From Vibrio atypicus (GTDB taxonomy: Bacteria > Pseudomonadota > Gammaproteobacteria > Enterobacterales > Vibrionaceae): DNA of 64,000 bases. This document shows positions 8,906-17,324 of this stretch, piece after piece (position 1 is the first letter of the stretch; each line of letters begins with the position of its first letter). The DNA is taken from NCBI RefSeq assembly GCF_009811315.1, contig NZ_BLID01000012.1:1-64000 (forward strand), written 5' to 3'. The notes beneath the pieces were generated by a model. That model was not told where the DNA came from. It saw nothing but the letters and a program-made list of their open reading frames with translations, and did not search any database. The translations under genes and the position numbers were made by a program.

Positions 8906-9424
8906 ATGTCTGTATTACAAGTATTAACATTCCCAGATGATCGCCTTCGCACCGTAGCAAAACCGGTTGAAGAGGTGACACCTGAAATCCAAAAATTCGT
9001 TGATGACATGATTGAAACCATGTACGACGAAGAAGGTATCGGCTTGGCTGCAACTCAAGTTGATTTCCACCAACGTATCGTTGTTATCGATATCTCTGAA
9101 ACGCGCGATGAGCCAATGGTGCTTATCAACCCAGAGATTCTAGAAAAACGCGGCGAAGATGGCATTGAAGAGGGCTGTCTGTCAGTTCCTGGTGCTCGTG
9201 CGCTAGTGCCACGTGCGGCAGAAGTAACGGTTAAAGCACTTAACCGCGACGGCGAAGAGTACACATTTGAAGCTGATGATCTTTTAGCTATCTGTGTGCA
9301 GCATGAACTTGATCACTTAGAAGGCAAACTGTTTGTTGATTACCTTTCGCCTCTAAAGCGTAAGCGTATTCAAGACAAGCTCGCTAAGATCAAGCGCTTC
9401 AATGAGAAGAATGCTAACGCCTAA
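8906..9424 (+). CDS. def: Peptide deformylase
   Basis: Def removes the N-formyl group from nascent proteins using Fe2+. The 172-residue enzyme has the three diagnostic motifs: GIGLAATQV near residue 45, EEGCLSVPG near 89 and the metal-binding QHELDHLEG near 132. I used the internal ATG that gives MSVLQVLTFPDDRL, the usual length; the frame is open for 25 more codons upstream. It is followed by fmt, the enzyme that adds the formyl group to initiator tRNA. Confidence 0.97.
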   Translation: MSVLQVLTFPDDRLRTVAKPVEEVTPEIQKFVDDMIETMYDEEGIGLAATQVDFHQRIVVIDISETRDEPMVLINPEILEKRGEDGIEEGCLSVPGARALVPRAAEVTVKALNRDGEEYTFEADDLLAICVQHELDHLEGKLFVDYLSPLKRKRIQDKLAKIKRFNEKNANA

Positions 9425-9450
9425 CCGCTAATTAATAAAAGGAAGGTACC

Positions 9451-10398
9451 TTGAGCAAACCTTTAAAAATTGTTTTTGCTGGTACTCCGGATTTCGCCGC
9501 CCGTCACTTGGCGGCGTTGTTGTCTTCGGAGCATGATGTTATTGCTGTGTATACCCAGCCAGACCGTCCAGCAGGTCGCGGGAAAAAACTCACAGCAAGC
9601 CCGGTTAAACAACTCGCTCTTGAGCATGATATTCCGGTTTATCAACCAGAGAACTTTAAGTCAGATGAAGCCAAACAAGAGCTTGCAGGCTTAAACGCGG
9701 ACCTAATGGTCGTGGTTGCTTACGGATTACTTTTACCTCAAGTGGTACTGGATACTCCGAAGTTAGGTTGTATCAATGTGCACGGTTCTATTCTTCCTCG
9801 CTGGCGCGGTGCCGCTCCAATTCAACGCTCTATTTGGGCAGGGGATAAAGAGACAGGCGTGACTATCATGCAAATGGACATTGGTCTTGATACCGGCGAT
9901 ATGCTGAGCATTGCTACACTGCCTATCGAAGCGACTGACACCAGCGCCACCATGTATGAGAAGCTGGCAGAGCTTGGCCCAGATGCACTCGTCGACTGCT
10001 TGACGGACATTGCGAATGGCAGTGCCGTTGCACAAAAGCAAGACGATGAACTGGCTAACTATGCGAAAAAGCTCAGCAAAGAAGAAGCCTTGATCAACTG
10101 GAGTGATGATGCCGCGCATATTGAGCGTTGCGTCCGCGCTTTCAACCCTTGGCCAATGAGCCACTTTGTTGCCGCTGAAAATAGCATCAAAGTGTGGCAA
10201 AGCCGCGTGGCAGATCAAACCACCGACAAAGCCGCAGGTACCATTCTTCAAGCGGATAAAACCGGTATCTATGTCGCGACAGGCAATGGAGTACTGGTAC
10301 TTGAGCAACTGCAAGTTCCTGGTAAAAAAGCGATGCCAGTTCAAGATATTCTGAACGCTCGCGCAAACTGGTTTGAAGTCGGTACTCAACTGGCTTAA
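9451..10398 (+). CDS. fmt: Methionyl-tRNA formyltransferase
   Basis: Fmt formylates Met-tRNAfMet with 10-formyl-THF. The 315 residues contain IVFAGTPDFAARHL at the start, the catalytic region NVHGSILPRWRGAAPIQ near 108 and MDIGLDTGDM near 145. A C-terminal tRNA-binding domain follows. The start codon is TTG with a GGAAGG ribosome site 7 bp upstream; no better ATG exists nearby. It lies in the def-fmt-rsmB operon. Confidence 0.96.
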   Translation: MSKPLKIVFAGTPDFAARHLAALLSSEHDVIAVYTQPDRPAGRGKKLTASPVKQLALEHDIPVYQPENFKSDEAKQELAGLNADLMVVVAYGLLLPQVVLDTPKLGCINVHGSILPRWRGAAPIQRSIWAGDKETGVTIMQMDIGLDTGDMLSIATLPIEATDTSATMYEKLAELGPDALVDCLTDIANGSAVAQKQDDELANYAKKLSKEEALINWSDDAAHIERCVRAFNPWPMSHFVAAENSIKVWQSRVADQTTDKAAGTILQADKTGIYVATGNGVLVLEQLQVPGKKAMPVQDILNARANWFEVGTQLA

Positions 10399-10467
10399 CA
10401 CTTATCCCGTAAGGGAGACGTACATTTTGAGGGTGGAGACACCCTCCCTTAATCTAAGGTATTCAAC

Positions 10468-11748
10468 ATGAATGTTCGCGCTGCTGCTGCTAACGTCCTT
10501 TTCCAAGTGGTCGACAAAGGCCAATCTCTTTCACACGCACTGCCTGCGGCTCAAAAAACTATCAGACCAAGAGACCATGCTCTCTTACAAGAGATCTGTT
10601 ACGGCGCTCTACGTTATTTACCGCGTTTAGAGTCTATTGCCAATGAGCTAATGGATAACCCGTTGAAAGGCAAAAAGCGCGTCTTTCACCATTTAATTTT
10701 GGTTGGCATTTATCAGCTTAGCTTCATGCGTATTCCTGCTCATGCTGCAGTTGCAGAAACGGTTGAAGGCACTAAAACACTAAAAGGCCCAAGCCTAAGA
10801 GGCTTAATTAATGCAGTATTACGTAGCTACCTACGTGAGCAAGAAGCATTAGACGAGAAAGCCGTTAGCCACAACGCTGGTAAGTACGGTCACCCAAACT
10901 GGCTACTGAACATGCTGCGCGAAAGCTACCCTGAGCAATGGGAGCAGTTGATTGAAGCTAACAACAGCAAAGCCCCAATGTGGCTACGCGTAAACCGTCA
11001 GCACCATACTCGCGATGAATACCTTGAACTGCTGAAAGATGCAAACATTGAATTCAGCATTCACCCTGAAGCTGCTGATGCCATAAAATTGGCTTCACCT
11101 TGTGATGTAACACTGCTACCTGGCTTCAATAAAGGTTGGGTTTCAGTACAAGACGCAGCGGCTCAATTATCGGTGAACTACTTACAGCCACAAAATGGTG
11201 AACTGATCCTAGATTGTTGTGCTGCGCCGGGTGGTAAAACCGCGCACATTCTTGAGCACACCGAAGATACAGAAGTTGTTGCGATTGATTGTGATGTGAA
11301 ACGCTTAGATCGCGTATACGACAATCTAGAACGCCTACAACTGCGTGCCGATGTGATTTGTGGTGATGCTCGTTACCCGCAAGAGTGGTGGACAGGCGAT
11401 AAGTTTGACAGAATTCTGTTAGATGCTCCTTGTTCTGCAACTGGCGTAATTCGCCGTCACCCAGATATCAAATGGCTACGTCGCGCCAATGACATTGACG
11501 CGCTCGCTGAACTGCAGAGCGAAATCATGGATGCGATGTGGGGTCAGCTGAAAGAGGGTGGCACCATGGTTTACGCCACTTGCTCAATCACACCTAAAGA
11601 AAACGTCCTACAAGTAAAAGCCTTCCTTGAGCGTACGCAAAACGCAACATTGGTTGGCTCTGATATCGAAAACCCTGGTCGTCAGATTTTACCAGGAGAA
11701 GAAGATATGGATGGTTTCTACTATGCAGTGCTAGTGAAACAAGCATAA
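10468..11748 (+). CDS. rsmB: 16S rRNA m5C967 methyltransferase
   Basis: RsmB methylates C967 of 16S rRNA. The 426-residue protein has the NusB-like N-terminal domain (about 1-140) and a SAM-dependent Rossmann domain (about 240-426). The latter shows LDCCAAPGGKTAHILE, the DAPCSATG motif and YATCSITPKEN with the catalytic Cys. It follows fmt by 69 bp and is ended by a stem-loop before trkA. Confidence 0.96.
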   Translation: MNVRAAAANVLFQVVDKGQSLSHALPAAQKTIRPRDHALLQEICYGALRYLPRLESIANELMDNPLKGKKRVFHHLILVGIYQLSFMRIPAHAAVAETVEGTKTLKGPSLRGLINAVLRSYLREQEALDEKAVSHNAGKYGHPNWLLNMLRESYPEQWEQLIEANNSKAPMWLRVNRQHHTRDEYLELLKDANIEFSIHPEAADAIKLASPCDVTLLPGFNKGWVSVQDAAAQLSVNYLQPQNGELILDCCAAPGGKTAHILEHTEDTEVVAIDCDVKRLDRVYDNLERLQLRADVICGDARYPQEWWTGDKFDRILLDAPCSATGVIRRHPDIKWLRRANDIDALAELQSEIMDAMWGQLKEGGTMVYATCSITPKENVLQVKAFLERTQNATLVGSDIENPGRQILPGEEDMDGFYYAVLVKQA

Positions 11749-11757
11749 TTAAATTTG

Positions 11758-11785
11758 AGCGGCTAATGACTTTGTCTTAGCCGCT
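11758..11785 (+). terminator. Hairpin between rsmB and trkA
   Basis: AGCGGCTAA pairs with TTAGCCGCT (9 bp, 10-nt loop). The tract after it (ATTTCATTG) is only moderately T-rich, so it may be a leaky terminator rather than a full stop for the def-fmt-rsmB transcript. Confidence 0.65.
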
Positions 11786-11851
11786 ATTTCATTGCAACGA
11801 ATAAAAACTTAAGCTGTTATCGAACAAGCTAAGCGAACAAAGAGAAAAGCT

Positions 11852-13228
11852 ATGAAAATCATCATTCTTGGCGCAGGTCAGGTTGGCGGTACACTCGCTG
11901 AAAACCTGGTAGGTGAAAATAACGATATCACTATCGTTGACCGAGATAATGACCGACTGCGCGAACTGCAAGACAAGTATGATTTACGCGTTGTTCACGG
12001 CCATGCCAGTCACCCAAATTCACTGCGTGAAGCCGGAGCACAAGATGCCGACATGTTGGTCGCCGTAACCAATACGGATGAAACTAACATGGCTGCATGT
12101 CAGGTTGCTTTTTCTCTGTTCAATACACCAAACCGCATTGCGCGTATTCGCTCTCCACAATACCTAATGGAAAAAGAAGCACTTTTCCAATCAGGTGCTG
12201 TGCCGGTCGATCACCTGATCGCCCCTGAAGAGTTGGTCACCAGCTACATCGAACGCCTTATTCAATACCCTGGCGCTTTGCAGGTTGTGAGTTTTGCTGA
12301 ACAGAAGGTGAGCTTAGTCGCTGTTAAAGCCTACTACGGTGGCCCTTTGGTTGGTAATGCGCTTTCGACTCTGCGTGAACACATGCCACACATCGACACT
12401 CGTGTTGCTGCAATTTTCCGTCAAGGTCGCCCAATTCGCCCTCAAGGCACGACCATTATTGAAGCCGATGATGAAGTCTTCTTTGTTGCCGCAAGTAATC
12501 ACATTCGCTCGGTAATGAGTGAGCTACAGCGTCTAGAAAAACCTTACCGCCGCATTATGATCGTCGGTGGTGGTAACATTGGTGCAAGCTTAGCTAAACG
12601 CCTTGAACAAACCTACAGCGTTAAGTTGATTGAGCGCAGCTACCAACGTGCTGAAAAACTATCAGAAGAGCTTGAGAATACGATTGTTTTCTGTGGCGAC
12701 GCGGCAGACCAAGAGCTGTTAAGTGAAGAGAATGTCGATCAAGTCGACGTGTTTATCGCTCTAACTAACGAAGATGAAACCAACATCATGTCCGCTATGC
12801 TGGCAAAACGCATGGGCGCAAAAAAGGTGATGGTGTTGATCCAACGCGGCGCATACGTTGACCTAGTACAAGGCGGCGCGATTGATGTCGCGATCTCTCC
12901 TCAACAAGCGACCATCTCAGCACTACTGACTCACGTTCGAAGGGCCGATATCGTCAACGTATCATCACTACGTCGCGGCGCAGCAGAAGCGATCGAAGCA
13001 GTTGCTCACGGCGATGAAACCACCTCAAAAGTGGTGGGCCGCGCGATTGGCGACATCAAACTGCCACCAGGCACGACTATAGGTGCGATTGTTCGTGGTG
13101 AAGAAGTACTTATCGCCCACGACCGAACTGTGATTGAACAAGATGACCACGTTGTCATGTTCTTAGTAGATAAGAAATACGTGCCTGACGTGGAAGCTCT
13201 ATTCCAGCCGAGTCCGTTCTTCCTTTAG
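11852..13228 (+). CDS. trkA: Trk potassium uptake NAD-binding protein TrkA
   Basis: TrkA is the cytoplasmic gating ring of the Trk K+ channel. The 458 residues form two RCK repeats: the first begins IIILGAGQVGGTLAENL and the second IMIVGGGNIGASLAKRL (about residue 233). Each is a Rossmann NAD(H)/nucleotide site followed by a TrkA-C domain. The partner trkH starts 11 bp downstream, giving a complete channel-forming operon. Confidence 0.97.
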   Translation: MKIIILGAGQVGGTLAENLVGENNDITIVDRDNDRLRELQDKYDLRVVHGHASHPNSLREAGAQDADMLVAVTNTDETNMAACQVAFSLFNTPNRIARIRSPQYLMEKEALFQSGAVPVDHLIAPEELVTSYIERLIQYPGALQVVSFAEQKVSLVAVKAYYGGPLVGNALSTLREHMPHIDTRVAAIFRQGRPIRPQGTTIIEADDEVFFVAASNHIRSVMSELQRLEKPYRRIMIVGGGNIGASLAKRLEQTYSVKLIERSYQRAEKLSEELENTIVFCGDAADQELLSEENVDQVDVFIALTNEDETNIMSAMLAKRMGAKKVMVLIQRGAYVDLVQGGAIDVAISPQQATISALLTHVRRADIVNVSSLRRGAAEAIEAVAHGDETTSKVVGRAIGDIKLPPGTTIGAIVRGEEVLIAHDRTVIEQDDHVVMFLVDKKYVPDVEALFQPSPFFL

Positions 13229-13238
13229 GATTGGCATC

Positions 13239-14684
13239 ATGGTCAACTTCCGTCCCGTATTATTTGTGATCGGGCTAGTTCTCTCAAAACTGGCCCTATT
13301 TATGTACATTCCGACCCTAGTCGCATTTTTTACAGGTACACCTGGCTTTCTCGAGTTTGGCCAAGCGGTCATCATCACTCACCTTGCCGCTTTCGCTTGT
13401 TTAAGTGCTGGCCGAACCAAACGATTCAAGCTCAGCGTGCGCGATATGTTCCTGATCACTAGCTTGGTCTGGACAATAGCCAGCGCTTTCGCTGCACTGC
13501 CGTTTGTCTTTATTAACCACATCAGCTTCACTGACGCCTACTTTGAAACCATGTCCGGCATTACCACCACAGGCTCTACCGTTTTAAGTGGTCTTGATAA
13601 TATGGCACCGAGCATTTTGCTTTGGCGCTCGATATTGCAGTGGCTCGGTGGTATTGGTTTTATCGTTATGGCGGTGGCTGTTCTACCCATGCTGAACGTC
13701 GGTGGTATGAAATTATTCCATACCGAATCATCCGACTGGTCAGATAAAAGCAGCCCACGTGCAAAAACGGTAGCGAAAAACATCATGTCCGTTTATGTGG
13801 TACTGACCGGGCTCTGTTTAGTAGGCTTTATGCTGACGGGGATGAACCTATTCGAGGCAATAAACCACTCGTTTACCACCTTATCGACCGGCGGCTATTC
13901 CACCTCTGATGGGTCCATGAACCATTTCTCAAACGGTGCGCATTGGGTCGCGACTCTATTCATGTTCCTTGGTGGTTTGCCATTCTTGCTGTTCGTTTCA
14001 GCGATTCGTAAACGCCGCCTTAATGAGTTACTAGAAGATGCCCAAGTGCGCGGATTCACTTACCTATTTTTAGGCACCAGTGCTGTGATCAGCGCTTGGT
14101 TGGTGATTCGCGACGGCTATACCATTCTCGATGCTCTGCGAGTCTCAATGTTTAACATTGTTTCAGTGGTAACAACGACAGGTTTCGGCTTAGAGGATTT
14201 TACCGCTTGGGGTGCACTACCAACCACTCTATTTGCATTCTTGATGATGGCCGGGGCGTGTTCAGGTTCTACCTCCGGTGGGATTAAGATCTTCCGCTTT
14301 CAAATCGCGATAACCTTGCTTAATAAGCAAATGATGAAGCTGATTCACCCATCAGGTGTGTTTGTTCAGCGCTACAATCGCAGGCCTGTAAATGACGACA
14401 TTGTCCGTTCAATTGTGGCATTTGGCTTAATGTTCTTCATCACCATTATTGCCATAGCAGGTTGCTTGAGCGCGATGGGGTTAGATCCGGTGACCAGTAT
14501 TTCTGGAGCGATTACTGCCGTTGCCAACGTAGGTCCGGGAATGGGGAGTGTCATTGGTCCAACAGGTAACTTTGCCCCACTACCAGATGCTGCCAAGTGG
14601 ATTTTGAGCTTAGGTATGCTAATGGGGCGTCTAGAAATTTTGACCCTATTGGTGCTGTTTTTTCCTGCCTTCTGGCGACGTTAA
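13239..14684 (+). CDS. trkH: Trk potassium uptake channel protein TrkH
   Basis: TrkH is the inner-membrane K+-conducting subunit assembled with TrkA. The 481-residue protein is highly hydrophobic. Its four selectivity-filter-like segments are visible: MSGITTTGSTVL near 107, HSFTTLSTGGYS near 210, SVVTTTGFG near 307 and TAVANVGPGMGS near 427. The length is normal for vibrio TrkH and the frame is intact. Confidence 0.97.
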   Translation: MVNFRPVLFVIGLVLSKLALFMYIPTLVAFFTGTPGFLEFGQAVIITHLAAFACLSAGRTKRFKLSVRDMFLITSLVWTIASAFAALPFVFINHISFTDAYFETMSGITTTGSTVLSGLDNMAPSILLWRSILQWLGGIGFIVMAVAVLPMLNVGGMKLFHTESSDWSDKSSPRAKTVAKNIMSVYVVLTGLCLVGFMLTGMNLFEAINHSFTTLSTGGYSTSDGSMNHFSNGAHWVATLFMFLGGLPFLLFVSAIRKRRLNELLEDAQVRGFTYLFLGTSAVISAWLVIRDGYTILDALRVSMFNIVSVVTTTGFGLEDFTAWGALPTTLFAFLMMAGACSGSTSGGIKIFRFQIAITLLNKQMMKLIHPSGVFVQRYNRRPVNDDIVRSIVAFGLMFFITIIAIAGCLSAMGLDPVTSISGAITAVANVGPGMGSVIGPTGNFAPLPDAAKWILSLGMLMGRLEILTLLVLFFPAFWRR

Positions 14685-14700
14685 ACCAAAGAACTCGCCA

Positions 14701-15354
14701 CTAAACAGGCTGAACATAGAGATAGATAGCAAAAAAGTGGCAGGCGCATCCAGCCAATACGAAGCCATGCCAGATGGCGTGATTGTAAGGAATGCGTTTT
14801 GCCACATAGAACACCACGCCAAGCGAGTAAATTAGCCCGCCAATTCCAAGCAATACCAAACCACCCATTTCAAGGTTCATCGCCAACTGATAAATAACGA
14901 TCAGTGACAGCCACCCCATGAGCAAGTAAGTGACCAACGATAGCTTTTTAAAGCGATAAACAAACGCTAGCTTCATGATGATACCCACCAGCGCAATGCT
15001 CCAGATCACCACCATCAAGCCAACAGCCAAGGGCGTACGTAAGCTCACCAGTAAGAAAGGGGTATAACTGCCGGCAATCAATAGATAAATAGCACAGTGG
15101 TCAAAGGTTTTAAGAGCGCGTTTGGCTCTGGGATTTGGAATAGCATGGTACAGCGTTGAAGCCAGAAACAGCACAATCATGCTGCTGCCATAAATAGCCA
15201 TACTAGCTAGTGTCATGGTATCGGCATTATGCTCAACAGACTTCACTAGCAATAACACTAACCCCACGACACCTAGCAACATACCGAGTGCGTGAGTGGC
15301 GGTATTGGCGATCTCTTCTTTAACGCTATATTGAGATACTTCGCTCGCGGACAT
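14701..15354 (-). CDS. Hemolysin III / PAQR family membrane protein
   Basis: This 217-residue protein has about seven hydrophobic helices and the conserved PAQR/hemolysin III residues: HALG near 23, the STLYHA motif near 86, FDHCAIYLLIAGSYTPF near 104 and the C-terminal HAIWHGFVLAGCACHF. The His/Asp set suggests a metal-dependent membrane hydrolase fold. True hemolytic activity is not implied. It is convergent with trkH, 16 bp apart. Confidence 0.88.
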   Translation of the reverse strand: MSASEVSQYSVKEEIANTATHALGMLLGVVGLVLLLVKSVEHNADTMTLASMAIYGSSMIVLFLASTLYHAIPNPRAKRALKTFDHCAIYLLIAGSYTPFLLVSLRTPLAVGLMVVIWSIALVGIIMKLAFVYRFKKLSLVTYLLMGWLSLIVIYQLAMNLEMGGLVLLGIGGLIYSLGVVFYVAKRIPYNHAIWHGFVLAGCACHFFAIYLYVQPV

Positions 15355-15441
15355 AACCGTGCCTACTCCAGAATTTGAATAATTGCTCCAGAGTATGGCA
15401 CATTCAGCTTACACTTGTAAGCTCAAATTGTTAACTTTCGA

Positions 15442-16239
15442 TTAAGAGTGCTGATCAAGATAAGCCAATACTTGCTCACCTGCCTGATCCGCTGGGGTAT
15501 GCAAAGGAATGGTCAATTCACGTTTCAACTGACCGACACCAAGTAGACTTGCCAGCATTCCTTTAGCCCCTTTGCGGTGGCGATCAATTTCAAACCACAT
15601 CTGGAGAGAATCTTCGGTGCGATAAGCGACCATCTCCAATTCTCTCCAACGACCATGAAATGGGCCTGTGGTTGGTACAAACTCAAACTCTTGAACAAAT
15701 GGCATCGCAAAGCCATCCACTTGCTCACATTCGACTTGGCGAATACGCAGCCCTTGCTCCTCAAGCGCCGTAAAAATGCCATCAAGTAGAGGATCCGGGC
15801 GAACCGTTAAGATATCTTTATCGCTAGGGTCTTTGGCCATCGCAATGTCGAGCCCAGTCTCTAGCCAAACTTTCGAATCACCGATGGTTACTGGTGTATT
15901 CCAAGGCACGTCTAGCTCAACATCAAAGGTGCGCTCTTCACCCGGCTCGATCGTAAATGCGTAAGGTAACTTCCAATCGGCCAGAACATAACTGGTTGGG
16001 ACACGACGCATTCGACCCGCGTTTTGCTGATTCTTATCATGATTCGCAGGGACTTCTTTGATATAGCGACAATAAAGCTTTAGCTCAATGTTATCGATAT
16101 CTTGTGCCGTGGCGCCTCCATAGACGTGAATGGTAATATTGACCTTCTGACCCGGATAGAGCACTTCTTGCTGTAGAACTGAATCCACTTTTGCAGAGCC
16201 CACTCCAAAACTCGCCAGGGTTTTCTTGAAAAACGACAT
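15442..16239 (-). CDS. Spo0M-like sporulation-control protein family
   Basis: This 265-residue protein of the Spo0M (SpoOM) family begins MSFFKKTLASFGVGSAKVDSV. The arrestin-like beta-sandwich domain spans about residues 15-140 (VLYPGQKVNITIHVYGG and YVLADWKLPYAFTIEPGEE). Spo0M of Bacillus influences sporulation and division, but Vibrio does not sporulate, so the name reflects fold only. An AGGAGAA ribosome site precedes the start. It appears to be monocistronic. Confidence 0.85.
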   Translation of the reverse strand: MSFFKKTLASFGVGSAKVDSVLQQEVLYPGQKVNITIHVYGGATAQDIDNIELKLYCRYIKEVPANHDKNQQNAGRMRRVPTSYVLADWKLPYAFTIEPGEERTFDVELDVPWNTPVTIGDSKVWLETGLDIAMAKDPSDKDILTVRPDPLLDGIFTALEEQGLRIRQVECEQVDGFAMPFVQEFEFVPTTGPFHGRWRELEMVAYRTEDSLQMWFEIDRHRKGAKGMLASLLGVGQLKRELTIPLHTPADQAGEQVLAYLDQHS

Positions 16240-16403
16240 ACACTTCTCCTTGGCAACCTTCGCCCTAAATATGCTTAAAGTAACATACTAATCTGTCACC
16301 TTGTCTTACTGCTGCAACCTCCCTCACAGATTTACCGACTCTACGACTAAGGCCGTAGCGATTATATATCGATCAATGAATAGCTTGATGCTAATCTAAT
16401 CAG

Positions 16404-16421
16404 TGATATGCATGCATATCA
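16404..16421. repeat. 18-bp perfect palindrome
   Basis: TGATATGCATGCATATCA is a perfect palindrome in the long gap between spo0M and the small basic ORF. Its position upstream of the structured leader suggests a binding site for a dimeric regulator. No factor could be assigned. Confidence 0.55.
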
Positions 16422-16445
16422 TTATTCCTGTCTCGTTATTTGGAT

Positions 16446-16531
16446 TGGCGAAAGCCAGAGAGCCACCCTTCAGCGATGAAGCTCAACTCATAGCGGGTCA
16501 GGCCATTACATTGGCAATGGATATGCCTGAC
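16446..16531 (+). ncRNA. Structured RNA leader of unknown class
   Basis: Three stem-loops occur in tandem. TGGC-GAAA-GCCA (16446-16457) and CTTCA-GCGA-TGAAG (16468-16481) both close GNRA tetraloops. A longer element pairs GTCAGGC (16497-16503) with GCCTGAC (16525-16531) around an inner CATT/AATG helix. The region ends 14 bp before the ATG of the small basic ORF, so it would be its 5' leader. It does not match the manganese, glycine, TPP or fluoride riboswitch signatures I know. Whether it is a riboswitch, a protein-binding leader or an sRNA is open. Confidence 0.5.
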
Positions 16532-16545
16532 AGTTAGGTAACGTA

Positions 16546-16713
16546 ATGCGACCAACTACCGTCAGGTTCTCGCACACAAATCGTAGTGCGATGCGTCGTC
16601 GTAGCGGCTTTGCTGCTGCTCCAACGGCAAAAAAAGTAGCGCCTGCTATGACTTTAGTAGAAAAGACCGTCTTAATGACGTCAGCTCCTGCTAAAATCGT
16701 GAAGGCAGCTTAA
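16546..16713 (+). CDS. Small Arg/Ala-rich basic protein, unknown
   Basis: This 55-residue ORF begins MRPTTVRFSHTNRS, has an RRR cluster near residue 17 and is Ala/Lys-rich afterwards. There is no membrane segment or known domain. The case for a gene is its context: a structured leader in front, a weak TAGG ribosome site 7 bp upstream and a strong UUCG-loop terminator 3 bp after the stop. These together form a self-contained transcription unit between spo0M and yihD. It could also be a leader-type peptide. Confidence 0.5.
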   Translation: MRPTTVRFSHTNRSAMRRRSGFAAAPTAKKVAPAMTLVEKTVLMTSAPAKIVKAA

Positions 16714-16715
16714 TT

Positions 16716-16745
16716 AAAAAGCGCAGTTTCGACTGCGCTTTTTTC
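16716..16745 (+). terminator. UUCG-loop terminator
   Basis: A-tract plus GCGCAGT, a TTCG tetraloop and ACTGCGC followed by TTTTTT form a strong intrinsic terminator directly after the small basic ORF. Confidence 0.93.
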
Positions 16746-16810
16746 TTAACTCAAAAACACCAATCTGATACCTTTACCTCAAATCATTATAATTATTGTG
16801 GAGAAATCAA

Positions 16811-17077
16811 ATGAAGTGTCACCGTATTGAGGAGCTGCTTGAGCTACTTGAGCCAGAATGGCAAAAAGACCAACAAATGAACCTGCTACAGTTCATCGTA
16901 AAACTGGCTGATGAAGCTGGTTATCAAGGTAAACTTGAAGATCTGACTGACGATGTGCTGATTTACCACCTAAAGATGCGTAACAGCGAAAAAGACGAGA
17001 TGATTCCAGGTCTGAAGAAAGACCAAGAAGATGACTTCAAAACCGCAATTCTTCGTGCACGCGGCATCATCGACTAA
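16811..17077 (+). CDS. yihD: YihD family (DUF1040) protein
   Basis: This 88-residue acidic protein of the YihD/DUF1040 family begins MKCHRIEELLELLEPEWQKD. The ATG at 16811 follows a GGAGAAA ribosome site; the frame is open a few codons earlier but without a good site. In E. coli yihD is also a neighbour of srkA and dsbA, which agrees with the nearby genes here. The function is unknown. A terminator follows. Confidence 0.88.
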   Translation: MKCHRIEELLELLEPEWQKDQQMNLLQFIVKLADEAGYQGKLEDLTDDVLIYHLKMRNSEKDEMIPGLKKDQEDDFKTAILRARGIID

Positions 17078-17092
17078 CCCCAAAATAATACG

Positions 17093-17121
17093 ATAGGCGA
17101 CCTTAAGGTCGCCTTTTTTAT
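17093..17121 (+). terminator. Terminator after yihD
   Basis: AGGCGACC, a TTAA loop and GGTCGCCT followed by a run of T form an intrinsic terminator. Confidence 0.9.
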
Positions 17122-17324
17122 AGCTAAATAATTGTATCAACAGCAACTGTTAGGTCATTTATTCATAAAACTGTGCTGACCTTTGTTGTTAAAGGTTGAT
17201 AGCCTTAAAGAAATAAAATTGTTATTGCGTATATAATCGCCGTCCATAAGTTTTTACTAAAATAGCAATGTCTACAGAGTGTGGAACGTATAAATCACAC
17301 CATTAAGCCTAAGAAGGAAGCTCC

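Noticed and set aside
9763..10401. 212-codon frame antisense to fmt
   Set aside because: It is fully opposite an unambiguous conserved gene and has no homology or start signal.
16404..16545. Second yybP-ykoY or other known riboswitch
   Set aside because: The GGGGAGTAG and CGTCAACAT signatures are absent, and glycine, TPP and fluoride core motifs do not fit.
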